A stretch of DNA of 64,000 nt from CAZMVY01 sp964653435 (lineage in GTDB: Bacteria > Planctomycetota > Phycisphaerae > UBA1845 > PWPN01), in assembly GCA_964653435.1 (NCBI GenBank), contig CAZZFA010000002.1, positions 1 to 64,000 of the forward strand. The letters are read 5' to 3'. Made by a program: the position numbers and the translations under genes. Positions 51,001 to 58,375 of this stretch are shown in pieces. The number at the start of each line of letters is the position of its first letter. Position 1 is the stretch's first letter. The notes beneath the pieces are model-generated. The model was not told the origin of the DNA, did not search any database, and worked only from the letters and a program-made list of their open reading frames with translations.

Positions 51001-52294
51001 GCCTCCCTCTGCCTCCGATGCGCAACAGGCCGGGAAGGGCGATTCGCAGGGGCAGCAGGCCAAGGCCAGTGCACCAGAGGAGGGCGACGAGCCCGGCCGG
51101 GGCGAAGGTAAGGGGCTGGGGAAGGAACAGGGCGAAGCGCAGGGCAAAGGCCCGGGTCAGGGGCAGGGCAGGGGTGAGGACGAAGGTCAAGGACAGGGGC
51201 AGGGCAAAGGCCAAGGCGAGGGAGAGGGTCGAGGCCAAGCCCAGCAGGGACAAGGCCAAGGGCAAGGTGAGGCCAAGGGTGAGGCCAAGGCGGAGACAGA
51301 AGGCCGAAGCGGAGGTCAGGGCAAGCGGGAGGCCGTGGCCGAGGGCGAGGGACAAGGCAAAGGGCAGGGCGAAGGCAAGGGCGAAGATGAAGGTCAGGGA
51401 CAGGGCAAGGGACAAGGGCAGGGTGAAGGACAAGGAGAAGGGCAGGGCAAGGGACTGGGTCAGTGCAAAGGCGAGGGTGAAGGCAACGGTAAAGGACAAA
51501 GCGAAGGTCAGGGTAAGGGTCAGGGCCAAGGGGAAGGTCGAGGGCAGGGCGCAGGCCAAGGCCAAGGGCAGGGTAAGGGCCAGGGACAGGGTGAGGGCAA
51601 GGGCGAAGGCCAAGGGCAAGGGCAGGGCAAAGGCGAAGGACAGGGGCAAGGTCAGGGACAGGGGCAGGGAGACGGTCAAGCACAAGGGCAAGGCAAGGGT
51701 GAAGGGCAGGGCAAGGGGCAAGGACAGGGGCAGGGCAGCGCAGAGGGCAAGGGCAGCGGTTCGGGTAGTCATCCGGGCTATGGCCCCGGCGGCGGCCCCA
51801 GCGCGAAGTCGAACCAGCCGGACGACTCGGCTGCCGCGCCGAATCCGCAACCCCCGGGATCGCCTGAGCGTGGGAAGCGGCTTGAAACGATCGGCGACGT
51901 GCTTCCCGTCATTGATGCGCTCGAAGAGCGTTTGCGGAAAAGACAGGTGGATCCAGGTCTGCTCGATGATCTGGGGTGGGATGAGACATACGCGAACGAC
52001 TTCGTCCGCCAGTTTCGCCGTGCCGAGCGGCAGGCGGCGGAACCGTCCGATTCATCTGCCGGGCCGACGGATCGCTTCGAGACCACGACTCGCCCGAGCG
52101 TCGCGGTGGAACGGAGCGACGGCTCCGGCGCGGACGCCGCGCTGCTCTCCGCCCGCAACGTCCGCGCGCCGGACAGGACCAACCAGCTCTTCGAGGTCGG
52201 CCGCCAGAGGATCTCCGACGAGTACCGCGATTACCTGAAGGCCTACTACGAGTCGATCGCGCGGGATCGGCCCGCGACACGGCCGGCGAAGTGA
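48017..52294 (+). CDS. Large membrane-anchored protein (DUF4175-like N-terminus) with long Gly-Gln/Lys/Glu dipeptide tract
   Basis: A 1425-residue protein. Three hydrophobic segments near the N-terminus (VLLAATGLFVLGFVVADHFL, VLALYLIGVAAAVVVMIG, IVLGAAAALFLGYVV) anchor it, and immunoglobulin-like beta domains follow to about residue 540, the arrangement of DUF4175-type proteins. A disordered Ala/Lys/Pro/Glu-rich region (about 550-1020) leads into about 220 residues of near-pure Gly-x dipeptides (x mostly Gln, Lys or Glu; about 1027-1250), then a folded-looking C-terminal domain (about 1270-1425). GTG at 48017 has GAGG upstream. In relatives this family often sits by MoxR/DUF58/vWA genes, which are absent here. 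Confidence 0.7.
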   Translation: MATPASLIPPDESASLVSGVLRQTQNRLTRVSLLASACVLLAATGLFVLGFVVADHFLDGGVPPRVRAAVLALYLIGVAAAVVVMIGLPAARRISNLYAARLLERAHPTFHNSLVNAIQLEKHRELPGSIRSALLARAAVDAAHADVRRAVVSDRLRRAGIVLGAAAALFLGYVVFAPKPVLPSVLRAFGADIPAPTRTVVVDMEPADGASVIVGRPVTFTARLAGRIPADVYVHFSPDNGVTLLSGQRLTLSPASPADPPGRARIWQGTKAGQDVQQDMYWRLTAGDAASPWRRLVVRALPDVVDLRVTCVYPLYTGLASRTTASGQSADVDALIGTQVTVEAATNVPVRDPVLVIAAGADPADETRLSMRHVDLDATRIVGQFTVMQDGQYYLRFFDREGEPNQDPIRHTIRARPDRPPTITLIRPAADLELRPDEALEIHARVEDDYGVSRAAIEYKRGAQAAWVSLPLPTGPDASPTTRPTAARSLLETAVPLVRFGAVPGDVIEWHLAAWDNRVDLDGRLSPQKGVGPTRRILVPVPESLAKAEPPPEANIPAPATRPIDTELAENTRKDRADQARDAHDRSATASQPADARKAAPADAPTTRESRDLDNEAIAQAKTPEQDAVERFIREHQAELTKLREHLAKEAERQAEGKPEKAAAPSPANDTAQKTPPDEPRGESAEKPSSNAKDAAPPAGKDAARHAAEDTPKPAPDGDSKAQPVNPKTEQTPPQPERDKPEAGDTAAQAGADKSSVEPTNAQDSAAGGKKAEETGAANGPSDGGNKPQAGAPKTAQGTAQPDRGGPKAGETAPKADASQSAVRAGGGQAAAEPAKAQDSATGAKKPAATDTPEASPGGEMAERAEAQVRAQQAGDAAGKQDGAPQGGRERAGQKPDAAGKPGSDGQGEPAKAQADAGGQGQARASSGTGTEGQKAAGGEQQNGDGEKPARKLSEGPTAAAPAKTDNVSPGTPGSGLGTPVGDEGGHQGQSSTFKPPSASDAQQAGKGDSQGQQAKASAPEEGDEPGRGEGKGLGKEQGEAQGKGPGQGQGRGEDEGQGQGQGKGQGEGEGRGQAQQGQGQGQGEAKGEAKAETEGRSGGQGKREAVAEGEGQGKGQGEGKGEDEGQGQGKGQGQGEGQGEGQGKGLGQCKGEGEGNGKGQSEGQGKGQGQGEGRGQGAGQGQGQGKGQGQGEGKGEGQGQGQGKGEGQGQGQGQGQGDGQAQGQGKGEGQGKGQGQGQGSAEGKGSGSGSHPGYGPGGGPSAKSNQPDDSAAAPNPQPPGSPERGKRLETIGDVLPVIDALEERLRKRQVDPGLLDDLGWDETYANDFVRQFRRAERQAAEPSDSSAGPTDRFETTTRPSVAVERSDGSGADAALLSARNVRAPDRTNQLFEVGRQRISDEYRDYLKAYYESIARDRPATRPAK
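51097..51760 (+). repeat. Low-complexity repeat encoding Gly-x dipeptides
   Basis: About 660 bases where the coding strand is almost entirely G and A with scattered C, built from six-base units such as GGCCAA, GGGCAG, GGCAAG and GGTGAA. It encodes the Gly-Gln/Lys/Glu/Arg tract. The opposite strand is correspondingly pyrimidine-rich and stays open for about 590 codons, an artefact of the composition rather than a second gene. Confidence 0.9.
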
Positions 52295-52639
52295 GACCGT
52301 CGTCGCCGTTGCCGCACGGGTGCGTGCTGTTGCCGCGTGACCAACATCTGGTGCGAGAATCCTTTCTCGCACCGCCGATCCTGCGAATCCATTCGCACGG
52401 CAAGGCGGGACGGGAATCCCGCGACGGATGGGGCCGGGAACGGATTCTCGGCCCAGCGGCGTTCGCACGGGACAGCGGGATGGAAATCCCGCGGGAGCAT
52501 GGATCGCCAACGGATTCCTTGTCCAGACAAACTCAGTTGTCGGGACACATGGTCTCGTAATACGCTGTTGTGGGAGCCGGAGCCGGCGCCCTCATGCATC
52601 AGGGTCATGTTGAGGGAAACCCGGAACGGGAGGTGTCGC
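52295..52639. other. Noncoding region with an array of short hairpins
   Basis: 345 bases with no supported gene between the large protein and the truncated beta-helix gene. It carries the hairpin array at 52350-52541 and a direct repeat of about 32 bases (52392-52423 and 52462-52493). The last 30 bases hold the GGGAGGTG ribosome site of the gene at 52640. Confidence 0.7.
52350..52541. repeat. Tandem array of at least five small inverted repeats
   Basis: Five or six hairpins lie side by side: 52350-52373 (10-base stem, loop TCCT), 52382-52397 (6-base stem, loop TCCA), 52405-52422 (6-base stem, 6-base loop), 52431-52454 (10-base stem with one G-T, loop CGGA), 52475-52492 (7-base stem, loop GGAA) and a weak one at 52526-52541. 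The third and fifth units belong to an imperfect 32-base direct repeat starting TTCGCACGG. Loops share GGA or its complement TCC. The first hairpin may also serve as a terminator for the upstream gene, but no T-run follows. Confidence 0.75.
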
Positions 52640-52966
52640 ATGCCAGCTTCTCGCAAAGCCCGCTGGATTGTGGGAATCGTCTTTGTGGCTTCAGCGATCG
52701 GTCTGTCGGCGCCCGCCGCGGTCGCCGTCGAGCGGCATGTGCCCGGCGAGTACGCCACGATCCAGGCCGCCATCGACGCCTGCGCCGACGGCGACGAGGT
52801 TATCATCGCCCCCGGCACGTACACGGGTGAGGGCAGCCGGGACATCGACTTCAACGGCAAGGCCATTACCGTCCGCAGCACGGATCCGGGCGATCCGGCC
52901 GGGGCGCATGTGCCGGCCTACGCGGCATCCGATTCGGTTCCGCGCATCCTTCGATGCCTCCACTGA
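52640..52966 (+). pseudogene. Truncated secreted beta-helix protein gene
   Basis: A 108-codon frame with a ribosome site (GGGAGGTG), a signal peptide (WIVGIVFVASAIGLSAPAAVA) and the opening of a right-handed beta-helix domain: YATIQAAIDACADGDEVIIA, then GTYTGEGSRDIDFNGKAITV and RSTDPGDPAG. In full-length relatives this is followed by several hundred residues of beta-helix. Here homology stops near 52905 and the last 17 codons (from about 52915) are simply the antisense of the ABC permease 3' end. This is best read as a gene cut by a rearrangement whose junction is near 52905-52920. Confidence 0.7.
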
Positions 52967-54081
52967 TCCAGGGCGACCGCCAGCACGATCACGGTGCCGA
53001 TGACCATCTCCTGAACCCAGCTTGGCACGCCCACATGGTCGCAGCCGACCCGCAGAAACGCCATGATGAACGCGCCGATCAGCGAGCCGAAGACGGAGCC
53101 CTCGCCGCCCGCAAGGCTGCCGCCGCCGATGACCACCGCGGCGATCACGTCCAGCTCGGCCCCCATGGCGGTCGTCGGATCGCCGACCGTCAGCCGGCAG
53201 AACTGCATCACGCCCGCGATTCCTGTACACAGACCGCCGATCGAATACAGACAGAGCTTGACCCGCCCGACGCGGACGCCGCAAAGGCGGGCTGTCGCCT
53301 CGTTCGAGCCGATCGCGAAGATGTAGCGCCCCAATGCCGTGTATCGCAGAATCGCCCAGACGATCGCCGCCAGGATCAGCATCGTCCATACCCCCGGTGA
53401 GACGAGCAGCCACCACGGGTCCGGGCGGAACACGAGCACCGATGAGCCCAGCCAGCCGGCCGGGGCGTCGATCTTCTGCTCGGCCGCGATACCCTTGGCC
53501 AGGCCGCGGGCGATGCCCCACATCCCCAGCGTTGCGATGAACGGCACGACGCGCAGCCGGGTGATCATGGTCGCGTTGCCCAGGCCGCACAGCCCGCCCA
53601 GCACGACCCCCGCCAGCACCGAAGGCAGCGGCGGCCAGCCGCTCCGGAGGCACCAGGCCGTCATCACGCTCGTCAGCGCCATCACCGAGCCGACGGACAG
53701 GTCGATGCCGGCGCTGATGATGATCATCGTCATGCCCATCGCGGCGATGCCGACCGAGACCGTCTGATTGGCCGTCGAGCGGAACGTATCAAGCGTCAGG
53801 AAGTGATTCTCCTGCTCGCGGATGCATTGCCAGCGGCCGGGCAGTGGTTCGGGCGGGAGGTTGAGCCTGGCGCGGCGGGCGGCCCGTTCCCTCGCGGCGC
53901 GATGCGCATCCAGCCCGCCCTTGATCTGCGACGCTGCGGCGAACGCCAGGATGATGAGCATCAGGGCCAGCAACGGTCCGATCGTGTTGAACAGGTGGCG
54001 AACGGAGGCGGTGCGGGTGTCGCGGGTGTCATTCATCGTTCGGCATTCCGGGTTCATCGCGTTGTGGAGTGCGCGTGACAT
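52918..54081 (-). CDS. Ribose-type sugar ABC transporter permease (BPD_transp_2 family)
   Basis: A 387-residue integral membrane protein of the RbsC/XylH type with about ten helices. The family signatures TLDTFRSTANQTVSVGIAAMG and ISAGIDLSVGSVMAL and GRYIFAIGSNEATARLCGV are present. A charged segment of about 45 residues (AARERAARRARLNLP region, about 57-100) after the first helix is longer than usual. ATG at 54081 abuts the ATPase stop (TGAATG); ATG at 54036 is an alternative start. The 3' end overlaps the broken beta-helix gene by 49 bases. Confidence 0.9.
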   Translation of the reverse strand: MSRALHNAMNPECRTMNDTRDTRTASVRHLFNTIGPLLALMLIILAFAAASQIKGGLDAHRAARERAARRARLNLPPEPLPGRWQCIREQENHFLTLDTFRSTANQTVSVGIAAMGMTMIIISAGIDLSVGSVMALTSVMTAWCLRSGWPPLPSVLAGVVLGGLCGLGNATMITRLRVVPFIATLGMWGIARGLAKGIAAEQKIDAPAGWLGSSVLVFRPDPWWLLVSPGVWTMLILAAIVWAILRYTALGRYIFAIGSNEATARLCGVRVGRVKLCLYSIGGLCTGIAGVMQFCRLTVGDPTTAMGAELDVIAAVVIGGGSLAGGEGSVFGSLIGAFIMAFLRVGCDHVGVPSWVQEMVIGTVIVLAVALDQWRHRRMRGTESDAA

Positions 54082-55608
54082 TCATTGCGTCGTTGCCCCT
54101 CCTGTCGCCACGGCCATGATCGTCTGTTCCGACCATTCCCGCGCATCCTTCACGGCCACGAGCCGGCCGCGGCTCATTACGGCGATACGGTCGCACACGC
54201 CGAGCAGTTCGTTCAGACAGGAGCTGACAAAGAGGATCGCCTTGCCCGCCGCCGCCAGTTCCCCCATGAGGCGGAAGATCTCCACCTTCGCGCCGACGTC
54301 GATGCCGCGTGTGGGTTCGTCGAGCAGCAGGACATCGGCGTCGTGATGGAGAAGCCGTGCCACCGCGACCTTCTGCTGGTTTCCGCCGGAGAGGCTCCAG
54401 ACGGCCTGCTCCGGGCCGCGGGCGCGGATGTTGAGCCGGTCGATCCATCGTCGGGCGGCCTGCTTCTGTCGCGCCGGGCTGAGCCAGCCCCACCGGCCGA
54501 CGCGGCCCAGCCGCGACAGCGTGATGTTGTCCGCCAGACTCATCGGCAGCGCGAGGCCCTCGGCCTTGCGGTCCTCGCTGAGCATGCCGACCCCCTGTGC
54601 GAGGCGGCGGTGCGGGGGGGCGCCGGTGTCCGTGGCCCATCCCGACCCGGCCACGGCGACCGTGATCCGCCCGGCGCGGACCGGATCGAGCCCGAAGATC
54701 GTCCGCACCAGTTCGGTCCGCCCGGCGCCGATGAGACCGGCCAGCCCGAGGATCTCGCCGCGATGCAGAGTCAGGTCCACACGGATCGGCGCCGGATCGC
54801 CCGAGAGTCCGTCCAGCCGGAGCGCGGGTCCGCCGCGTTCGTGCGGAACCCGCGGGAACATCTCGTCGAGCGCCCGCCCGACCATCCGCTCGATGATCCG
54901 GCTCGTCGGCGTTGTCGCGACGGCGCCGGTCCCGGTGACGCGCCCGTCGCGCAGGACCGTGAAGCGGTCGGCCACCTGTCGCACCTCCTCGAGGAAATGG
55001 GAGATGTAGATCACGCTGACGCCGCCGTCGCGGAGCCGGCGGATGAGCGTGAAGAGCTGGGCCGTGTCCTCCTGCGTGAGCGAGCTGGTCGGCTCGTCCA
55101 TCACGAGGATGCGGGCGTCGCTGGCGAGCGCCCGGGCCACCTCGACGAGCTGCTGGGCGCCGAGGCTCAGGTCGCGGACGCGGACATCGGGCCGGATGTC
55201 GGGATGCCGCAGTTGTCGGAGCGCGGCGAGCACCCGGCGGCGCATCGACGTCCGGCGCAGAAGACCCCAGCGGGTCTCCTCGATCCCGAGCATGACGTTC
55301 TCCTCGACCGTCAGGTGTCCGGCGAGATTGAGCTCCTGGTAGATCATCGCGATGCCGCACTGACGCGCCTCGAGCGGGCCGGACGGACGATAGAGCCGCC
55401 CGTCGAGACGCATGTCGCCTTCGTCGGCGCGGATCGCACCGCTGAGGATCTTCACCAGCGTGCTCTTGCCGGCGCCGTTCTCGCCGATCAACGCATGGAC
55501 CTCGCCCGGGCGGACGGTCAGGTCCACGCCGTCCAGCGCGACCGTCGCGCCGAAGCGCTTCCGCACGGCGGACATCTGCAAGCGGGGATGATCGGACGGT
55601 GTGATCAC
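54082..55608 (-). CDS. Sugar ABC transporter ATP-binding protein (two ATPase domains, RbsA-like)
   Basis: A 508-residue fusion of two ABC ATPase domains, as in RbsA/MglA/XylG. The first has Walker A GENGAGKST (about 42-50), a variant signature LSLGAQQLVE and Walker B ILVMDEP; the second lacks a normal Walker A (GLIGAGRTEL) but has LSGGNQQK and LLLDEPTRGIDVG, which is the usual asymmetry of this family. GTG at 55608 is chosen because GAGAGGTG lies six bases upstream; the open frame extends upstream but overlaps the symporter. It powers import with the permease that follows immediately. Confidence 0.92.
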   Translation of the reverse strand: MITPSDHPRLQMSAVRKRFGATVALDGVDLTVRPGEVHALIGENGAGKSTLVKILSGAIRADEGDMRLDGRLYRPSGPLEARQCGIAMIYQELNLAGHLTVEENVMLGIEETRWGLLRRTSMRRRVLAALRQLRHPDIRPDVRVRDLSLGAQQLVEVARALASDARILVMDEPTSSLTQEDTAQLFTLIRRLRDGGVSVIYISHFLEEVRQVADRFTVLRDGRVTGTGAVATTPTSRIIERMVGRALDEMFPRVPHERGGPALRLDGLSGDPAPIRVDLTLHRGEILGLAGLIGAGRTELVRTIFGLDPVRAGRITVAVAGSGWATDTGAPPHRRLAQGVGMLSEDRKAEGLALPMSLADNITLSRLGRVGRWGWLSPARQKQAARRWIDRLNIRARGPEQAVWSLSGGNQQKVAVARLLHHDADVLLLDEPTRGIDVGAKVEIFRLMGELAAAGKAILFVSSCLNELLGVCDRIAVMSRGRLVAVKDAREWSEQTIMAVATGGATTQ

Positions 55609-55748
55609 CGGCGGCACCTCTCGGTCGGCGGCGCGGACGATTCCCGCCGTCGTGGCTCGTTCCTGTTCCCGGGGCGCAGCCGCTTCGCCTTCCGTGCCGA
55701 TGCGGGCGGGCACGGGCTCACGGCGGAACCGGGCCGGCCGGGCGCATC

Positions 55749-57560
55749 TTACGAGAAGACCACGTAGAGGGCCACCATCGTTACGAACAGCAGGGCGGCG
55801 AGGAATCGGTAATTGCCGATGCCGCGCCAGGCCGGGCCGCGCAGGGCCTCGAGCGGGTTGTTCCAGACGAGCCCGCGGCCCGGATGATCCGCCGGCGACG
55901 GCCGCAGGAGCGACACCGCCACCAGTACGCCCGAGGAGATGACAAAGAGGTAGAAGGCCGCCAGCATGAAGTTGACGGACCATCCCGTGGATTCCTTGAA
56001 CCAGTCGAGCAGGAAGACCGTCAGGCCCAGGAGCGAGCCGACGACCAGCGTGGCGAACGCCCCGGCCGACGAGGCCCGGCGCCAGAACACGCCCCACAGG
56101 AAGACCACCGTGATCGGCGGCGCGATGTAGCAGATGAGCGAGTTCGACCCCTTGTAGATGTTCTCGAAACGGGCGATGGCCGGCGTCCAGACGATGGCGA
56201 CGAGCATGGCGATGAACGTCACCCACCGGCCGAGCGTGACGAGGGCGTGGTCGGACACGCCCGGGCGCCATTGCCGGTAGATGTCGTAGCAGAAGAGCGT
56301 GGCGATCGAGTTGAGCGCGCCGGACACCGTGCTCATCAGCGCCGCCAGCAGCGCTGCCGCGACGATCCCCTTCAGGCCGACCGGCAACAGGTGCAGGATC
56401 ATGTGCGCGTAGATGTCTTCCGATTTGTCGCGGACCAGCCCGAGGCCGGCGAGCGACGCCACCGCTTCCTTCACGGTCCCGGCGGCCAGGTGCGTCTGTT
56501 GCGCGATTTCGGCGGGCGTGATCGCCCGTCGCGCCGTCGTTCCGGCGGCGGCGACGGCATCGAGGACCTTCCGCTCGGCGGGCGTGAGCGTCCGCACCCC
56601 GGCGGGCCGGGTCTGCGGCTCGACGATCGGCAGCGGCGGAAGCTTGCCCTGGTGGATCAGTCCGAGCGCGATCGTACCGGGCATGATGAAGATGAACATG
56701 GGCAGGATCTTGATGAAGCCCGCGAAGAGCGGCCCGACGCGGGCGTGGTTCTCGTCCCGGGCGCCGAGGACGCGCTGCACGATCGTCTGGTCCGCGCACC
56801 AGTACCACAGGCCGATGACCGGATAGCCCAGGAGCACGGCGTACCAGGGCAGTTCCGGCAGCTCGGACGCCGTGCGCAGGACGGTCAGGTTCACCGGGTC
56901 CACGCTGCCGGCCAGACCGCCCCAGCCGCCGACCTTCCAGTAGCCGATCAGCGTGATCGCGATCGCGCCGCCCAGGAGAATGATCGTCTGGAGCGATTCG
57001 GTCAGCACGACCGCCAGCAGGCCGCCGACGATCGTGTAGAGGCCCGTGAGCAGCGAGATCCCGATGACGCTGGTCATCGTGTGGATGCCGAACATCTCGC
57101 GGAGGACGATCGCGCCGGTGTACAGCGAAAAGCCGATGTGGATGAAGATGGCGGAGATGATCGAAAGCAGGGCAAGCCAGTTGCGGCTGGCGCGGCCGTA
57201 GCGCTTCTCCAGGAAATCCGGAAGCGTCGCGACGCCCGAACGCAGGTAGAAGGGCGCAAAGAAGAGTGCGAGGCAGATCAGCGTGAACGGCGCCATCCAC
57301 TCGAAGCTGCCGTAGGCCAGGCCGCTCAGATACCCGACCTGTGCCTGGCTGACGAGGTGGATCGTCGAGATGTTCGTCGAGAAGAGCGCCAGGCCGATGA
57401 TCGGCCAGGTCAGCGTCCCGCCGGCCAGGAAGTACCGTTTGCCTTCGGAGCCGCGCCGCCGGTGCAGGCCCGCGAAGCACCCGAGGCCGATGATCACGAC
57501 GAAGTAGAGGACGATGATGGCAAGGTCGAGTCGACCGATCGATACCTGCATCGCAAGCAT
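55749..57560 (-). CDS. Sodium:solute symporter with winged-helix-like insertion
   Basis: A 603-residue SSS/SGLT-family transporter with about 13-14 helices. Family motifs: KRYFLAGGTLTWPIIGLALF near the first core helix, LPDFLEKRYG, and ALLAALMSTVSGALNS, which corresponds to the sodium-site helix. Between about residues 305 and 385, where relatives go straight from one helix to the next, lies an extra block LTPAERKVLDAVAAAG...ITPAEIAQQTHLAAGTVKEAVASL that reads as a winged helix-turn-helix. By homology to vSGLT this loop should face outwards. Sits between the mutarotase and ATPase genes. Substrate probably a sugar. Confidence 0.87.
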   Translation of the reverse strand: MLAMQVSIGRLDLAIIVLYFVVIIGLGCFAGLHRRRGSEGKRYFLAGGTLTWPIIGLALFSTNISTIHLVSQAQVGYLSGLAYGSFEWMAPFTLICLALFFAPFYLRSGVATLPDFLEKRYGRASRNWLALLSIISAIFIHIGFSLYTGAIVLREMFGIHTMTSVIGISLLTGLYTIVGGLLAVVLTESLQTIILLGGAIAITLIGYWKVGGWGGLAGSVDPVNLTVLRTASELPELPWYAVLLGYPVIGLWYWCADQTIVQRVLGARDENHARVGPLFAGFIKILPMFIFIMPGTIALGLIHQGKLPPLPIVEPQTRPAGVRTLTPAERKVLDAVAAAGTTARRAITPAEIAQQTHLAAGTVKEAVASLAGLGLVRDKSEDIYAHMILHLLPVGLKGIVAAALLAALMSTVSGALNSIATLFCYDIYRQWRPGVSDHALVTLGRWVTFIAMLVAIVWTPAIARFENIYKGSNSLICYIAPPITVVFLWGVFWRRASSAGAFATLVVGSLLGLTVFLLDWFKESTGWSVNFMLAAFYLFVISSGVLVAVSLLRPSPADHPGRGLVWNNPLEALRGPAWRGIGNYRFLAALLFVTMVALYVVFS

Positions 57561-57600
57561 GAGAGAGGATTCCCCCTCGGCCCGGCGCGCCGCGCGGAAC

Positions 57601-58029
57601 TCAGTCCATGTGGAACACTTCCTCCGCCGTCGCCCACCATTCGCCCCGTCCGCGGACGGGCAGCGGCGTCTGCATCGGGTCGGTATGCTTCCACCATTCC
57701 TGCATGACCGGGTACGTCTTCATCTTCGCCCAGTCGGCTTTCATGTCCCGGCCGGTGTACTCGAAGTATCCGAAGAGCAGGTACCGGTCCGGCTCGATCT
57801 CCTTCAGGTAGATCGAGAAGTTGCGGATATTGCATTCGCGGGTCGCCTGAATCACCCCGGGCCAGGTGTTCGCGTGCAGGCGCTTGTACTCCGGTATGCA
57901 CTCTTTCTTCACGCCGATCACCATGCCGCAACGCTGCACCCGCGGGGGCGCCTCGGCGCAGCCCGCCGCCGGCGGCATGCAGGCGGCGGTTGCGGCGAAC
58001 AGCGGAACAAGATGGCGGACGCGCTTCAT
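57601..58029 (-). CDS. rhaM: L-rhamnose mutarotase-like protein with N-terminal export signal
   Basis: A 142-residue protein. From about residue 31 it aligns with RhaM (DUF718), which interconverts rhamnose anomers: EYKRLHANTWP supplies Tyr48 and His52 in the position of the catalytic Tyr/His, and QEWWKHTDPM and EEVFHMD match the ends. The first 30 residues are extra, with a basic-hydrophobic-small profile (VPLFAATAACMPPAAGC) typical of a signal peptide, possibly a lipoprotein with Cys24. E. coli RhaM has no signal. ATG at 58029; an internal Met36 would remove the signal and part of the fold. Between two symporters. Confidence 0.85.
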   Translation of the reverse strand: MKRVRHLVPLFAATAACMPPAAGCAEAPPRVQRCGMVIGVKKECIPEYKRLHANTWPGVIQATRECNIRNFSIYLKEIEPDRYLLFGYFEYTGRDMKADWAKMKTYPVMQEWWKHTDPMQTPLPVRGRGEWWATAEEVFHMD

Positions 58030-58090
58030 GACGTTGACTCCGTTCGGGCGGCGGTGAGGTCCTCGTCGGCGATCCGGACTCCCTTCGGCG

Positions 58091-58306
58091 TTACCGCTTT
58101 CGAGGCCAGCTTCGTATCGTGAAGATCGCGCCGATGACGATCAGCAGCAGGCCCCACCAGAGGCCGGCGTGCGGATAGGGCAGTCTGGCGAGCTGCGGCG
58201 ACGGATGGCAGTACCCGTAGACGCTGCCGCCGAAGATCAGCACGCCGTAGACCACGAGCAGCAGCCCGATGAACCACCAGATCGGTACCTGACGTTCGCT
58301 TTCCAT
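58091..58306 (-). CDS. Small two-helix membrane protein
   Basis: A 71-residue protein with two hydrophobic helices (WWFIGLLLVVYGVLIFGG, GLWWGLLLIVIGAIFTI) joined by a short loop. It has GAGG upstream of the ATG at 58306 and is spaced tightly between the 728-residue symporter and the mutarotase gene, all on the minus strand. It may be an accessory subunit of the symporter, as small membrane proteins sometimes accompany SSS transporters, but no family is recognised. Confidence 0.7.
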   Translation of the reverse strand: MESERQVPIWWFIGLLLVVYGVLIFGGSVYGYCHPSPQLARLPYPHAGLWWGLLLIVIGAIFTIRSWPRKR

Positions 58307-58375
58307 GTCTGCCTCACTGCAGGGTCGCGAGCACTCCTGCCTCTTGCTCCCCGCCCCCGCGCACGGGGGGAGGGT

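Noticed and set aside
50066..51850. 594-codon open frame on the minus strand opposite the large protein's repeat
   Set aside because: It encodes Leu/Ala/Pro/Phe repeats that mirror the Gly-x coding repeats. The openness follows from the lack of T-rich codons on the coding strand; no ribosome site or homology supports it.
52350..52541. CRISPR array
   Set aside because: The repeats are short hairpins of different sequence and spacing with no uniform 24-40 base direct repeats and no cas genes nearby.
54082..57480. A single 1132-codon minus-strand frame through symporter and ATPase
   Set aside because: Its first two thirds are a wrong-frame reading of the symporter gene; only the part from GTG 55608 is the real ABC ATPase.
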